From: Actinomycetaceae bacterium | GTDB lineage: Bacteria > Actinomycetota > Actinomycetes > Actinomycetales > Actinomycetaceae | DNA: 61,753 bases | Assembly (NCBI GenBank): GCA_030532515.1 | Contig: JAUNKY010000010.1 | Coordinates: forward strand, 1-61,753 | Direction: 5' to 3' | Part shown: piece after piece, positions 15,910-29,744 of the stretch | Numbering within the stretch: the first letter of the stretch is position 1 | How the letters are laid out: each line of letters begins with the position of its first letter | Notes under the pieces: generated by a model | What the model saw: the letters and a program-made list of their open reading frames with translations, nothing else | Database searches by the model: none | What the model was told of the DNA's origin: nothing | Position numbers and translations under genes: made by a program

Positions 15910-18900
15910 ATGAAAACCGCATCTACGCTGCGAAAGTTAAGCATGCTCGTAACTTTTGCGCTTGTTCTGGCAGTAGCAGGCGTTATTTCTCCGTTTATGA
16001 GCCTAGCCAACGCGGCACAAAATAACGATATTCGCGTATACGACGTTGTTATCGAGCGCTGGACCGGAGCTGGAGCCCCACCGAAGTGTGACGGGCTACC
16101 AATCGACAACTCCGGAGCCCGCGCTTGTGTCAATTGGAAGTGGGATGCTTCAAAAGCCAACCCACAGGCCGGAGATAGCTTCTATCTACAGCTTCCAACT
16201 AACTTCACCCCAATCGATCCCGCTGACTACGACATCTTGGTAACGCTGCCAAATGTTCCAGAAAAGCAGAAGATCGGTTCATGTGTCTTTACCAAGGGAA
16301 CCAAAACCGAGGGCGCAAAAGTAACCTGTACTTTTGACGACGGTTTAACCAAGGCGCAAGCCGCCGGTAACGTTAACCTAACCGGTACTGGCTGGATTGT
16401 AGTGCGTGCTTACCGCACCGGCGATTCAACCAGCCACGACTTCGACCTCAACGGTAAAGTCACCCCGATTCAAAACCCAGGCAACAAGCCGATTCCACCA
16501 TACGTACCGGGCCCAGGTTCATACCGTCCTGCAAACCCATACAAGTATGCTGACTCGGTCTTCTCAAGCCACAAGGAAATCTACTGGCACATCGGTTTTA
16601 CCACTGAAGAACTGGCTGCTAAAGCCGGTGGGCAGATCCCGAACCCACTGGTAATCACCGACACGCTATCCGAAGGTCAGCGCTTCTCAGAAACTGAAGC
16701 GGTCGACATTCGCATCATTAAATCCAAAGCAGTGCCAATCCCACCACACAACATCCGGGTAGGTACCTCAGATCCAAAGCGTAAAGCTCTTTCCAACACT
16801 GATGGGCACACGGTCTTTGACGTCAAGCGAGTTATCACCAATGACGGTCGAACCATCACCATCACCATCACCCCTCTAAACGGGGGTACCTGGGAACCAA
16901 CTACGCACTACCACATCAACTACAATGCAGTACCAACTACGCCAAATGGCCTAGTTGACCGTGGTATCGTCTACAGCAATAAGGCTACCGTCAACGGTAC
17001 TAACATCAACTTGAATAACAAGACTGTTTACATCGCAGCTGCCGGCGGTACTGCTCATATGGACCCAGGCTTCGGTACCTTCTCCATCACCAAACTGGTT
17101 GATGGTCCAGCTGTAAACGACGTTCCAAAGGACGCTAAGGTCCGTGTCGCAGTTAAATGGACTCTGCCAAACGGTAAGCAACCAAACGAATTCGCAGGTT
17201 GGACCGCTCCAGCAGAGAACCCCATCATTATGGAACTACCTATTGGCCAAGAAACGGTTTACAACCCCAATAACCGTCCTTTCCCAGCAGGCACTGAAAT
17301 CGAAATCAGCGAACTCGATTCCCAGCCTGGGGCAACGGTAACCTGGACCAACCCACGCTTTAAGGTTGGCACCAATACGGTCACCAACGCCAAGGCGAAC
17401 TTCAATGTTTCCGGCGGCACCGTTACCCCCATTGAGCTAACCAACGAAGCAGTCGTAAAGAAGGCTTCCGTCTGCGTTGGTGACTACGTCTTCGAAGACG
17501 TTAATAAGGATGGTTTGCAAGATGATGGTGATAAGCCAATCGTCGGCGCAAAACTGGAAATCCTGGCACCAAATAACCAGCCAGTAGTCGATATCGCCGG
17601 TAACGTAGTTGCCCCAACTACCACCGACGATAAAGGTATCTACAAGTTCCGCAACCTGCCTGTTTTGGGTGCTGGTGAGAAGTACACTGTGCGGGTAGTT
17701 GAGTTGCCTGCTGGTTATGAGGCTTTTGTTCCTACGGTTGCTGGTCCTAATAATGGTGAGGGTGAGAAGGACTCTTCTACGGGTTCTGCTGTTACTGTTA
17801 AGCCTTTGACTACTGATGGGGCTTTCGACTTCACTTTGGACTTCGGTTATGTTCGTACCGTTCCTGGTATTGACATTGAGAAGTACGTGGGTGACTGGGC
17901 AGGCGTTAAGTTTGACGCTGGTGTGCCTCAGTTGAAGGATGGTCAGCCGGCTGTTTTGCCAGTTGGTGATCATGACACTGCTGCTGATGCTTTGTTGCTG
18001 AAGGCTGATCAGAAGGCTGATGTTAAGTTCACGGTTACTAATACTGGTACTGCTGAGCTGACTAAGGTAACGGTTTCTGATAAGACTAATGCTGGTCCTG
18101 CTTTGACTGATTTCAAGTGTGAGATCGAAGGTAAGACTGTGGAAGCTGTGAATGGGGTAGTGACTGCTCCGGATCAGTTTAAGTTTAAGCCTGGTGCTTC
18201 GTTTGAATGTACTGCGGTAATGCCTGCTTTGGGTGATGCTCTGGTGCATGAGAATAATGCTGTGGTTGAAGCTGTTCCAGTTGCTGGTGGTGAACCAGTT
18301 AAGGATGAGGATCCATTCCACGCTAAGCGTCCAGCTAAGGTTTGTGTTGGCGACTACGTCTTCGAAGATGTTAATAAGGATGGTTTGCAAGATGATGGTG
18401 ATAAGCCAATCGTTGGTGCAAAGCTTTCTATTGCTGATCCAAAGGGTAAGCCAGTCGTTGACGTAAATGGTGCTCCAGTTGCAGATACCGTCACTAATGA
18501 CAAGGGCATCTATCAGTTCTGTAACCTGCCTGTTTTGGGTGCTGGTGAGAAGTACACTGTGCGGGTAGTTGAGTTGCCTGCTGGTTATGAGGCTTTTGTT
18601 CCTACGGTTGCTGGTCCTAATAATGGTGAGGGTGAGAAGGACTCTTCTACGGGTTCTGCTGTTACTGTTAAGCCTTTGACTACTGATGGGGCTTTCGACT
18701 TCACTTTGGACTTCGGTTATGTTCGTACCGTTCCTGGTATTGACATTGAGAAGTACGTGGGTGACTGGGCAGGCGTTAAGTTTGACGCTGGTGTGCCTCA
18801 GTTGAAGGATGGTCAGCCGGCTGTTTTGCCAGTTGGTGATCATGACACTGCTGCTGATGCTTTGTTGCTGAAGGCTGATCAGAAGGCTGATGTTAAGTTC

Positions 18901-19707
18901 ACGGTTACTAATACTGGTACTGCTGAGCTGACTAAGGTAACGGTTTCTGATAAGACTAATGCTGGTCCTGCTTTGACTGATTTCAAGTGTGAGATCGAAG
19001 GTAAGACTGTGGAAGCTGTGAATGGGGTAGTGACTGCTCCGGATCAGTTTAAGTTTAAGCCTGGTGCTTCGTTTGAATGTACTGCGGTAATGCCTGCTTT
19101 GGGTGATGCTCTGGTGCATGAGAATAATGCTGTGGTTGAAGCTGTTCCAGTTGCTGGTGGTGAACCAGTTAAGGATGAGGATCCATTCCACGCTAAGCGT
19201 CCAGCTAAGGTTTGTGTTGGCGACTACGTCTTCGAAGACGTTAACCACGACGGCCTACAGGACGCAAAGGACAAGCCAATCTCAGGCGTAGAACTAACTA
19301 TCTCCCGCACCGACGGTAAACCAGTAATGAACATTGCTGGCGAAGAAGTTAAGACTACTCGCACTGACGAAGACGGCAAGTACCACTTCTGCGAACTCGA
19401 ACTGCTCCCAGATGGTGTGAAGTACGTAGTTACCGTCACCCCACCAAAGGGTTACATCGCAGCTAAGGCAAATGTCGGAACCGACCGCGCCATCGACTCT
19501 TCCACCGGTAAAGAAACCGCCATGGAACTGAAGATGGACAAGGCAGAAGACCTCACCTTGGACTTCGGCTTCCGCAAGGTAAAGCCAGTGCCACCACCAG
19601 ACTTGCCACGCACCGGTGCTGACACTGTAGCCTACGTGGTAGGCGCCCTGATCCTAGCAGGCATTGGCGGTGCACTGATCGCAGTACGTCGCAAGAAAAC
19701 TGACTGA
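15910..19707 (+). CDS. LPXTG-anchored surface protein with SdrD_B-like and DUF11-like repeats
   Basis: 1265 residues. Signal peptide about 1-35. An N-terminal adhesive region to about 390 (paralogous to the protein at 1984: CVNWKWDASKANPQAGD versus YFTWDATQANVKADD) and one Cna-like domain to about 515. Then come three SdrD_B-like domains starting CVGDYVFEDVN (about 517, 805, 1097), the first two each followed by a DUF11-like domain (VPGIDIEKYVGDW). LPRTG lies near 1231, followed by a hydrophobic helix and RRKKTD. Start ATG 15910 after GGAG. Residues about 582-820 and 872-1110 are identical because of a perfect DNA duplication. The long open frame on the opposite strand here is a codon-bias shadow. 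It lies between rplA and rplJ. Confidence 0.9.
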   Translation: MKTASTLRKLSMLVTFALVLAVAGVISPFMSLANAAQNNDIRVYDVVIERWTGAGAPPKCDGLPIDNSGARACVNWKWDASKANPQAGDSFYLQLPTNFTPIDPADYDILVTLPNVPEKQKIGSCVFTKGTKTEGAKVTCTFDDGLTKAQAAGNVNLTGTGWIVVRAYRTGDSTSHDFDLNGKVTPIQNPGNKPIPPYVPGPGSYRPANPYKYADSVFSSHKEIYWHIGFTTEELAAKAGGQIPNPLVITDTLSEGQRFSETEAVDIRIIKSKAVPIPPHNIRVGTSDPKRKALSNTDGHTVFDVKRVITNDGRTITITITPLNGGTWEPTTHYHINYNAVPTTPNGLVDRGIVYSNKATVNGTNINLNNKTVYIAAAGGTAHMDPGFGTFSITKLVDGPAVNDVPKDAKVRVAVKWTLPNGKQPNEFAGWTAPAENPIIMELPIGQETVYNPNNRPFPAGTEIEISELDSQPGATVTWTNPRFKVGTNTVTNAKANFNVSGGTVTPIELTNEAVVKKASVCVGDYVFEDVNKDGLQDDGDKPIVGAKLEILAPNNQPVVDIAGNVVAPTTTDDKGIYKFRNLPVLGAGEKYTVRVVELPAGYEAFVPTVAGPNNGEGEKDSSTGSAVTVKPLTTDGAFDFTLDFGYVRTVPGIDIEKYVGDWAGVKFDAGVPQLKDGQPAVLPVGDHDTAADALLLKADQKADVKFTVTNTGTAELTKVTVSDKTNAGPALTDFKCEIEGKTVEAVNGVVTAPDQFKFKPGASFECTAVMPALGDALVHENNAVVEAVPVAGGEPVKDEDPFHAKRPAKVCVGDYVFEDVNKDGLQDDGDKPIVGAKLSIADPKGKPVVDVNGAPVADTVTNDKGIYQFCNLPVLGAGEKYTVRVVELPAGYEAFVPTVAGPNNGEGEKDSSTGSAVTVKPLTTDGAFDFTLDFGYVRTVPGIDIEKYVGDWAGVKFDAGVPQLKDGQPAVLPVGDHDTAADALLLKADQKADVKFTVTNTGTAELTKVTVSDKTNAGPALTDFKCEIEGKTVEAVNGVVTAPDQFKFKPGASFECTAVMPALGDALVHENNAVVEAVPVAGGEPVKDEDPFHAKRPAKVCVGDYVFEDVNHDGLQDAKDKPISGVELTISRTDGKPVMNIAGEEVKTTRTDEDGKYHFCELELLPDGVKYVVTVTPPKGYIAAKANVGTDRAIDSSTGKETAMELKMDKAEDLTLDFGFRKVKPVPPPDLPRTGADTVAYVVGALILAGIGGALIAVRRKKTD
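17653..19238 (+). repeat. Perfect 716-bp direct duplication inside LPXTG gene 2
   Basis: 17653-18368 equals 18523-19238 base for base as far as read by eye, offset 870 bp, first differences at 18369/19239. The duplicated DNA uses GCT, GGT, GTT and ACT codons, while the flanking parts of the same gene use GCA, GGC, GTA and ACC. Confidence 0.9.
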
Positions 19708-19771
19708 ATCAGTGACCTAGGTGAACTGTTAGTTAGCTAAACAACCAGCTAAACTAACCGTCAAAACAATA

Positions 19772-19817
19772 AATAAGCCGGAGGGGTGAGTCCAAAAACT
19801 TACCCCTCCGGCTTATT
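19772..19817 (+). terminator. Terminator of LPXTG gene 2
   Basis: 16-bp perfect stem AATAAGCCGGAGGGGT (19772-19787) with ACCCCTCCGGCTTATT (19802-19817), extendable by three pairs, 8-base loop, followed by TTG. An imperfect inverted repeat GTTAGTTAGCT / AGCTAAACTAAC (about 19727-19758) precedes it. Confidence 0.88.
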
Positions 19818-19903
19818 TTGAAAACGCTTCGAATCTCAACTGGGAAGCTCAAAACACCGCCCTCGGAAAAGAAATCTTGTGACCGGTTGCACGTGTAAAA
19901 GAA

Positions 19904-19932
19904 TTGGAATTCACGAGCTAACCCGATAACCT
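19904..19932 (+). promoter_or_regulatory. Promoter of rplJ-rplL
   Basis: TTGGAA (19904-19909), 17-base spacer, TAACCT (19927-19932). Transcription would begin near 19940, immediately before the conserved leader. A CGCCCTCG word (19858-19865) lies just upstream. Confidence 0.55.
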
Positions 19933-19939
19933 AGAAGAA

Positions 19940-20070
19940 GCCAAAGACCGTCGGTACCTCTTTGAGGTGTAATCTCGGAAACGAAACCTACGTAGGTGAG
20001 ACTAAGCGAAACTCATTTTGAGGACCCTTGTATGCCTACGTATGCGAAAGGCAGCAGGGGCTTTTTTATT
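19940..20070 (+). promoter_or_regulatory. Ribosomal protein L10 leader with attenuator
   Basis: Resembles the L10 leader family: a GAGGTGTAATCTC helix (about 19965-19977) followed by CCTACGTAGGTGAGACTAAG, the kink-turn region where L10(L12)4 binds. Then a terminator-like hairpin (GACCCTTG..GCCT with AGGC..AGGGG, about 20023-20060) runs into TTTTTT (20062-20067). This fits autogenous control of rplJ-rplL by transcription attenuation. The frame open from 19996 is the leader, not coding. Confidence 0.75.
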
Positions 20071-20136
20071 GCCTCGGGATCGGAAAGAGACGGAGCCAAC
20101 AAGTGGCACCGATGGATGATCACGGAAGGAGGGCCC

Positions 20137-20658
20137 ATGGCAAGGCCTGACAAAGAAGCTGCAGTAGCAGAGCTCGCGGAACTGTTCCGTAGCTCTTCCG
20201 CTGTTGTGCTGACCGAATACCGTGGCCTGTCCGTTGCGCAGACTTCTAAGCTGCGTCGCGCACTGGCTGGTAACGCTCAGTACGCCGTGGCGAAGAACAC
20301 GCTGGCAAAGATTGCTGCAAAGGAAGCCGGTTTGGACTTCCTGGCAGAATCCCTGAACGGCCCAACCGCAATCGCATTCGTAAATGGCGAAGTTGTCGAT
20401 GCGGCTAAGGTACTGCGTGATTTCGCTAAGGAAAACCCAGCACTGGTACTGAAGGCCGGTGCAATGGAGGGCGTTGCGCTCTCTGCTGAAGATGTTAAGA
20501 AGCTCGCTGATCTGGAATCCCGCGAAGTACTGCTTGCCAAGGCTGCAGGCGTACTCAAGGCTGGCCTGTCCAAGGCAGCGTTCCTCTTCGCTGCGCCTGC
20601 TACCAAGGCAGTACGCACCATCGACGCCCTGCGCGAAAAGCAGGAAAAGGCGGCCTGA
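20137..20658 (+). CDS. rplJ: 50S ribosomal protein L10
   Basis: 173 residues. Base of the L7/L12 stalk. The N-terminal MARPDKEAAVAELAELFRSS and VLTEYRGLSV are characteristic. ATG 20137 is chosen behind GGAAGGAGGG; upstream in-frame sequence is regulatory leader. Cotranscribed with rplL 118 bases downstream. Confidence 0.97.
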   Translation: MARPDKEAAVAELAELFRSSSAVVLTEYRGLSVAQTSKLRRALAGNAQYAVAKNTLAKIAAKEAGLDFLAESLNGPTAIAFVNGEVVDAAKVLRDFAKENPALVLKAGAMEGVALSAEDVKKLADLESREVLLAKAAGVLKAGLSKAAFLFAAPATKAVRTIDALREKQEKAA

Positions 20659-20776
20659 TTCGGCCCCAACAGGTAAAACCACCCGGTTTCACCTTTCGAA
20701 TGGCTGGTTAAAGAACACTGGCCGCCAACAAAATAAAATCTGCTTATAGCAGGACCTAATGGAAGGAAGTGCCAAA

Positions 20777-21160
20777 ATGGCAAAGCTGACCGCTGAAGAA
20801 TTGATCGACGCGTTCAAGGAACTGACCCTGGTAGAACTATCCGACTTCATCAAGAAGTTCGAAGAAGAATTCGACGTAGAAGCTGCAGCTCCAGTAGCAG
20901 TAGCAGCTGCAGCTCCAGCAGCAGCAGCTGAAGAAGCTGGCGAAGCACAGACCGAATTCGACGTAGTTCTGGAATCCGCAGGCGACAAGAAGGTTGCAGT
21001 TATCAAGGCTGTTAAGGGCCTGACCGGTGACTCCCTGGGCGACGCCAAGGCAAAGGTTGAAGGTGCACCATCCGTAATCCTGACCGGCGTTTCCAAGGAA
21101 GACGCTGAAAAGGCAAAGGGTGAACTGGAAGCTGCTGGCGGTACCGTAACCGTTAAGTGA
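20777..21160 (+). CDS. rplL: 50S ribosomal protein L7/L12
   Basis: 127 residues. Multi-copy stalk protein that recruits translation factors. N-terminal dimerisation domain, Ala-rich hinge (residues about 37-55), and C-terminal domain with EKTEFDVVL-like [19 protein letters not shown] and [12 protein letters not shown] 20777 behind GGAAGG is preferred to an ATG at 20759 without a ribosome site. Confidence 0.97.
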   Translation: MAKLTAEELIDAFKELTLVELSDFIKKFEEEFDVEAAAPVAVAAAAPAAAAEEAGEAQTEFDVVLESAGDKKVAVIKAVKGLTGDSLGDAKAKVEGAPSVILTGVSKEDAEKAKGELEAAGGTVTVK

Positions 21161-21179
21161 TTTCACTTTAACTAAAAGC

Positions 21180-21209
21180 TAATCCCCCGCTCCTGTGAGT
21201 GGGGGATTA
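21180..21209 (+). terminator. Terminator of rplJ-rplL
   Basis: TAATCCCCCGCTC paired with GAGTGGGGGATTA (one G-T pair) around a 4-base loop. Confidence 0.85.
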
Positions 21210-21362
21210 CTTAATTCCCTGCGCCAGTGCTTGGGGTTACTTAGCTCCCTGCGTCAGTGTAGCCCCGGCATTATCGCAAGTTTAGTTCGTGAGTGGTAGT
21301 TCGTGACCGGCATTTCGTGCTGGTGTTAAGCGTTCAAGCGAGGTACCACAGGTGTTTACCGA

Positions 21363-21457
21363 AACTCGTATCAAATTTTCGTTTTGATACGAGTTTTGCT
21401 TATTTTTCGCGTGTTTTTGCGGATAACTCGTATCAGTTTGGCATTTTGATACGAGTT
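21363..21457. repeat. Palindromic repeat family C, two copies
   Basis: 33-bp palindromes with arms AACTCGTATCA and TGATACGAGTT at 21363-21395 and 21425-21457, period 62 bp, 29-base spacer. The arms are perfectly complementary; the centres differ. Confidence 0.9.
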
Positions 21458-21527
21458 TGGATTTTTCTTTGGCGGGAGCGTGGTTTAGGGCGGAGACTTG
21501 GCAGTTTTTCGCCAGGCCTGGGCGGTC

Positions 21528-21554
21528 CGCCCTCGTAAAAATTTCCCGAGGGCG
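21528..21554. repeat. Inverted CGAGGGCG pair
   Basis: CGCCCTCG (21528-21535) and CGAGGGCG (21547-21554) flank an 11-base AT-rich spacer, giving a short hairpin. Confidence 0.75.
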
Positions 21555-21570
21555 CCCGCCAACCTCTCAA

Positions 21571-21704
21571 TTCGCATACGAAAGCCGTTTCCCGTGCGAA
21601 ATGAAGGGGTAAACCAGCTGAATTCGCATATGAAAGCCGTTTCCCGTGCGAATTTAGCCTTGTGACCCTGCCAATTCGCATATGAAAGCCGTTTCCCGTG
21701 CGAA
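21571..21704. repeat. Palindromic repeat family B, three copies upstream of rpoB
   Basis: Copies at 21571-21600, 21623-21652 and 21675-21704, exact 52-bp period, with a GAAAGCCGTTTC centre in all three. The 22-base spacers differ from each other. Confidence 0.9.
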
Positions 21705-21901
21705 ATGACGTGACTTGCCACACCCCACGGAAAATGGTATAGCGCGAAACTTGATTTGCGCGTAATATGAATAGTTGCACCAGTTTGTCCGAGGTGACCC
21801 ATAACCACACGCTATAAAGCGCTATGCGTACCCTGGGATGGATTCAGAGAGGGGCAACCGGTGCGGCGCGCCAACCCGTGAAACATAGGGAAGGATTTCC
21901 T

Positions 21902-24900
21902 TTGGTTGCAGTGAGCAAGAATGCCTCAGGGCATACTAAGCAACGTATTTCCTTCGCGAAACTCCGCGAACCAATGCAGGCTCCAAATCTTCTCAGCCTC
22001 CAGGTCGAAAGCTTCGAATGGCTACTCGGCACTGAAGAATGGCGGAAGCGAGTAGAGACCGCAAATGCATCCGGCGACAACCTACTTCCAACCACCTCTG
22101 GTCTGGAAGACATCTTCGCCGAAATTTCCCCAATTGAAGACGCGGGACAGACTATGTCCCTCGTATTCCGCGAATTCCACTTCGAACCACCGAAGTTCTC
22201 AGTAGAAGAATGTCGCGAAAAAGACAAGACCTATGAAGCTCCGCTGTACGTACAAGCAGACTTCATGAACCACACCACCGGCGAAATCAAGGGCCAGACC
22301 GTCTTCTTGGGCGACTTCCCACTGATGACCGACCGCGGTACCTTCATTATCAACGGCACCGAACGTGTCGTGGTATCCCAGCTGGTACGCTCCCCAGGTG
22401 TATATTTCGAAGCGATCTCTGACAAGACCTCAGACCGCACCATCTACTCCGCAAAGATCATCCCATCGCGCGGTGCATGGCTGGAATTCGAAATCGATAA
22501 GCGCGACTCCGTAGGCGTGCGTATTGACCGCAAGCGTAAGCAGCCAGTAACCCACTTCCTCAAGGCATTGGGGATGAGCGAATCCGCTCTGCGCAAGGAA
22601 TTTGCTGACTTCCCAGTTCTGCTGGAAACCTTGGAAAAGGACACCGCAAAGACTGAAGAAGAAGCACTGACCGATATCTACCGTAAGATTCGCCCCGGCG
22701 AACAGGTATCCGCAGAAGCAGCTCGCAACCTGCTGGAAAACTTCTACTTCAACGCCAAGCGTTACGACCTGGCAAAGGTAGGTCGCTACAAGCTGAACAA
22801 GAAACTCGGCCTGGAAGCACCACTTTCCGAATCCGTACTGCGCATTGAAGACATCGTCACCACCGTGAAGTACCTGCTCAGCCTCCACAAGCGTGGCCTG
22901 GCAACCGGCTTCGACCGTGAAGGCATGAAGTTCCCAGGCATGCGCGGGGGCAAGCCAGTTGAACTGCCACTGGAAACTGACGATATCGACCACTTCGGTA
23001 ACCGTCGTATCCGCGCAGTGGGCGAATTGATCCAGGCACAGGTCCGCACCGGTATGGCACGTATGGAACGTACCATCCGCGAACGCATGACCACCCAGGA
23101 TGCAGAAGCTATCACCCCAACTTCGCTGATCAACATCCGTCCAGTAACCGCAGCAATTAAGGAATTCTTCGGAACCTCTCAGCTGTCCCAGTTCATGGAC
23201 CAGAACAACCCACTGGCAGGCTTGACCCACAAGCGTCGTCTGTCCGCACTGGGCCCAGGCGGTCTTTCCCGTGACCGCGCCGGCATGGAAGTTCGAGACG
23301 TGCACCCATCCCACTACGGACGTATGTGCCCAATCGAAACCCCAGAAGGTCCAAACATTGGTCTGATCGGTTCTTTGGCAACCTTCGGTCGCATTAACCC
23401 ATTCGGCTTCGTAGAAACCCCATTCCGCGTTGTCCGTGATGGTCGCGTCACCGACGAACTGCTGTACCTGACCGCAGACGAAGAAGACGGACACCCAATC
23501 GCCCAGGCTTCCGCAGAACTTACTGCAGACGGCCGCTTCGTTGAAGACCAGGTACTGTGCCGTATTTCCGGTGAAGACCCAGCTTTGGTACCAGTTGAAG
23601 AAATCTCCCTGATGGACGTTTCCGCCCGCCAGATGGTTTCCGTAGCAACCGCAATGATTCCATTCTTGGAACACGACGATGCTAACCGTGCACTTATGGG
23701 TGCTAACATGCAGCGTCAGGCAGTGCCTTTGCTACGTACTGAAGCCCCACTGGTAGGTACCGGTATTGAACGCCGTGCAGCAACCGACGCCGGTGAAATG
23801 GTGCTGGCTCGCAACGCAGGTGTAGTTACCGAAGTTTCCGCAGACCTGGTAACTGTAGCTACCGACAACGGTTCCTACGACTCTTACCGCCTGGAAAAGT
23901 TCCAGCGTTCGAACTCTGGCAACTGCACCAACCAGCGTGTAGTCGTTGTTGAAGGCGAACGTGTGGAAGCTGGCGACCTAATCGCAGACGGCCCAGCAAC
24001 TGACGGCGGCGAACTGGCACTGGGTAAGAACCTGCTGGTTGCTTACATGTCTTGGGAAGGTCTGAACTACGAAGACGCGATTATCCTATCCCGTCGCGTA
24101 GTTGAAGAAGACCTGCTGACCTCGATTCACATCGAAGAATACGAAGTTGCTTCCCGTGAAACTAAGCTAGGTGACGAAGAAATCACCCGCGACCTGCCAA
24201 ACGTATCTGAAGATGCCCTGGCAGATCTGGACGAACGCGGCATCATCCGCATCGGTGCAGAAGTTTCTTCCGGCGACATCTTGGTAGGTAAGGTTACTCC
24301 AAAGGGTGAAACCGAACTTACCGCTGAAGAACGTCTGCTGCGCGCAATCTTCGGTGAAAAGGCTCGCGAAGTTCGCGATACCTCCCTGCGCGTTCCACAC
24401 GGTGAATCCGGTATCGTTATTGGCGTTCGCGAATCCAACTCTGACGATGACGATTTGCAGCCAGGTATCATCCGCAAGGTCCGCGTCTACGTGGCACAGC
24501 GTCGTAAGATCACCATCGGTGACAAGCTGGCTGGTCGTCACGGTAACAAGGGTGTTGTATCTAAGGTTCTGCCTGTTGAAGATATGCCATTCTTGGAAGA
24601 CGGTACCCCGGTAGATATCATCCTGAACCCACTGGGCGTTCCCGGTCGTATGAACGTAGGTCAGGTTCTGGAATACCACCTGGGCTGGATCGCAGCAATG
24701 GGTTGGGACGTTCGCGAAGCAGTTAAGAATGGTGAAAACTGGGCTAAGTACATTCCTGAAGAAGGTCTGTCCGCTCCAGCACGCACCAACGTAGCTACCC
24801 CAGTATTCGATGGTGTAGAGCAGGATACCCTGATGGGTCTGCTGCGCAACACTTTGCCAAACCGCGATGGTATGCGCCTCATTAACGAGGACGGCAAGGC

Positions 24901-25414
24901 ACGCCTATTCGACGGTCGCTCCGGTGAACCATTCCCATACCCAATTGCAGTTGGCTACACCTACATGCTGAAGCTGCACCACCTGGTTGACGACAAGATT
25001 CACGCTCGTTCAACTGGTCCATACTCCATGATTACGCAGCAGCCACTGGGTGGTAAGGCCCAGTTCGGTGGTCAGCGTTTCGGTGAAATGGAAGTTTGGG
25101 CATTGGAAGCATACGGTGCTGCATACGCTCTGCAGGAACTGCTAACCGTTAAGTCTGACGACATGAAGGGTCGTGTCTCTGTCGTTAACTCCATCGTTAA
25201 GGGCGAAGACATTCCGGAAGCTGGTATCCCAGAATCCTTCCGAGTCCTCATGTACGAAATGCGTTCCCTCTGCCTAGACGTTGAAGCTCTGGACAAGGAA
25301 GGTAACGCCATCGACTTGACCACTTCCCGCGACGTAGGCCGTTCGGCAACTGAGGAACTGGGGATTACCCTAGACACTCGCCCGAATGCCGGCGCAACCC
25401 TGGACGATATCTAA
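21902..25414 (+). CDS. rpoB: DNA-directed RNA polymerase subunit beta
   Basis: 1170 residues. Catalytic core subunit. The TTG start at 21902 is seven bases after GGGAAGGA and gives [20 protein letters not shown], the usual actinobacterial N-terminus; a GTG at 21911 is the alternative. The rifampicin region ([20 protein letters not shown] followed by RLSALGPGG) has the wild-type Asp, His and Ser. Ends with a 15-base gap to rpoC. Confidence 0.97.
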   Translation: MVAVSKNASGHTKQRISFAKLREPMQAPNLLSLQVESFEWLLGTEEWRKRVETANASGDNLLPTTSGLEDIFAEISPIEDAGQTMSLVFREFHFEPPKFSVEECREKDKTYEAPLYVQADFMNHTTGEIKGQTVFLGDFPLMTDRGTFIINGTERVVVSQLVRSPGVYFEAISDKTSDRTIYSAKIIPSRGAWLEFEIDKRDSVGVRIDRKRKQPVTHFLKALGMSESALRKEFADFPVLLETLEKDTAKTEEEALTDIYRKIRPGEQVSAEAARNLLENFYFNAKRYDLAKVGRYKLNKKLGLEAPLSESVLRIEDIVTTVKYLLSLHKRGLATGFDREGMKFPGMRGGKPVELPLETDDIDHFGNRRIRAVGELIQAQVRTGMARMERTIRERMTTQDAEAITPTSLINIRPVTAAIKEFFGTSQLSQFMDQNNPLAGLTHKRRLSALGPGGLSRDRAGMEVRDVHPSHYGRMCPIETPEGPNIGLIGSLATFGRINPFGFVETPFRVVRDGRVTDELLYLTADEEDGHPIAQASAELTADGRFVEDQVLCRISGEDPALVPVEEISLMDVSARQMVSVATAMIPFLEHDDANRALMGANMQRQAVPLLRTEAPLVGTGIERRAATDAGEMVLARNAGVVTEVSADLVTVATDNGSYDSYRLEKFQRSNSGNCTNQRVVVVEGERVEAGDLIADGPATDGGELALGKNLLVAYMSWEGLNYEDAIILSRRVVEEDLLTSIHIEEYEVASRETKLGDEEITRDLPNVSEDALADLDERGIIRIGAEVSSGDILVGKVTPKGETELTAEERLLRAIFGEKAREVRDTSLRVPHGESGIVIGVRESNSDDDDLQPGIIRKVRVYVAQRRKITIGDKLAGRHGNKGVVSKVLPVEDMPFLEDGTPVDIILNPLGVPGRMNVGQVLEYHLGWIAAMGWDVREAVKNGENWAKYIPEEGLSAPARTNVATPVFDGVEQDTLMGLLRNTLPNRDGMRLINEDGKARLFDGRSGEPFPYPIAVGYTYMLKLHHLVDDKIHARSTGPYSMITQQPLGGKAQFGGQRFGEMEVWALEAYGAAYALQELLTVKSDDMKGRVSVVNSIVKGEDIPEAGIPESFRVLMYEMRSLCLDVEALDKEGNAIDLTTSRDVGRSATEELGITLDTRPNAGATLDDI

Positions 25415-25429
25415 TAAGGAGCAACTACT

Positions 25430-29341
<3,912 letters not shown>

Positions 29342-29362
29342 GACTTTCCGTAGAACCTAGAG

Positions 29363-29407
29363 TCCGGCGCATTCACCGTAAGGTGGGTGCGCCGGATTTG
29401 TTTGTTT
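29363..29407 (+). terminator. Terminator of rpoBC
   Basis: 15-bp stem from 29363 to 29396 (TCCGGCGCATTCACC with GGTGGGTGCGCCGGA, two G-T pairs) closed by a GTAA tetraloop of GNRA type, followed by TTTGTTTGTTTTG. Confidence 0.92.
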
Positions 29408-29603
29408 TGTTCTGTTGCTCAGCGATGTGGGAGTTGGCGTTCCCGCATTGGTTGGGGGTTGGGTAGCTGGGGGTTTGTTTGTATTGTTCTGTTGCTCAGC
29501 GATGTGGGAGTTGGCGTTCCCGCATTGGTAGGGGAACCGGGTAGCTGGGGTTTGTTTGTTTTGTTTTGTTGCCCAGCGATGTGGGAGTTGGCCTTCCCGC
29601 ATT
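29398..29603. repeat. Palindromic repeat family A, three copies in a 77-bp tandem
   Basis: Palindromes at 29424-29449, 29501-29526 and 29578-29603, exactly 77 bp apart. The whole 77-bp unit, including a TTTGTTTGTTTTGTT-like tract and GGGTAGCTGGGG, is repeated. Same hairpin as at 7504, with GTTGGCGT instead of GTTCGCGT in the loop. Confidence 0.9.
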
Positions 29604-29631
29604 GGTGATGGGGAATGGGAAATTTTGCTTC

Positions 29632-29645
29632 CGAGGGCGCCCTCG
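29632..29645. repeat. CGAGGGCG palindrome
   Basis: CCGAGGGCGCCCTCGG (29631-29646) is a perfect 16-bp palindrome made of two overlapping CGAGGGCG words, 28 bases after the family A array. Confidence 0.8.
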
Positions 29646-29711
29646 GAACTGAAAAAATCGCGAAAAGCCGAATTTGTGGCTTACCTAACCCGCCTGCCAG
29701 CCCACCCCGTA

Positions 29712-29740
29712 TTGTTTAGAAGCCTAAAAATCTGTAAACT
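29712..29740 (+). promoter_or_regulatory. Promoter of rpsL-rpsG-fusA
   Basis: TTGTTT (29712-29717), 17-base spacer, TAAACT (29735-29740). Confidence 0.55.
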
Positions 29741-29744
29741 TAAA

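Larger units (their letters stand above)
21210..21901. other. Repeat-rich rplL-rpoB intergenic region
   Basis: About 690 bases without a credible gene. In order: two family C palindromes, an inverted pair of CGAGGGCG words (21528-21554), three family B palindromes, and the unassigned rpoB promoter and leader (about 21740-21901). Confidence 0.8.

Noticed and set aside
17437-19248. 603-residue open frame on the minus strand inside LPXTG gene 2
   Set aside because: It is Ser/Thr/Ile-rich with internal repetition that mirrors the 716-bp duplication of the plus-strand gene, has no ribosome site, and results from T-ending codons on the other strand.
19996-20136. N-terminal extension of L10
   Set aside because: The sequence is the conserved L10 leader and attenuator; GGAAGGAGGG just before ATG 20137 fixes the true start.
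29387-29608. 73-residue open frame after rpoC
   Set aside because: Lies in the rpoC terminator and the 77-bp repeats; a repeat artefact.
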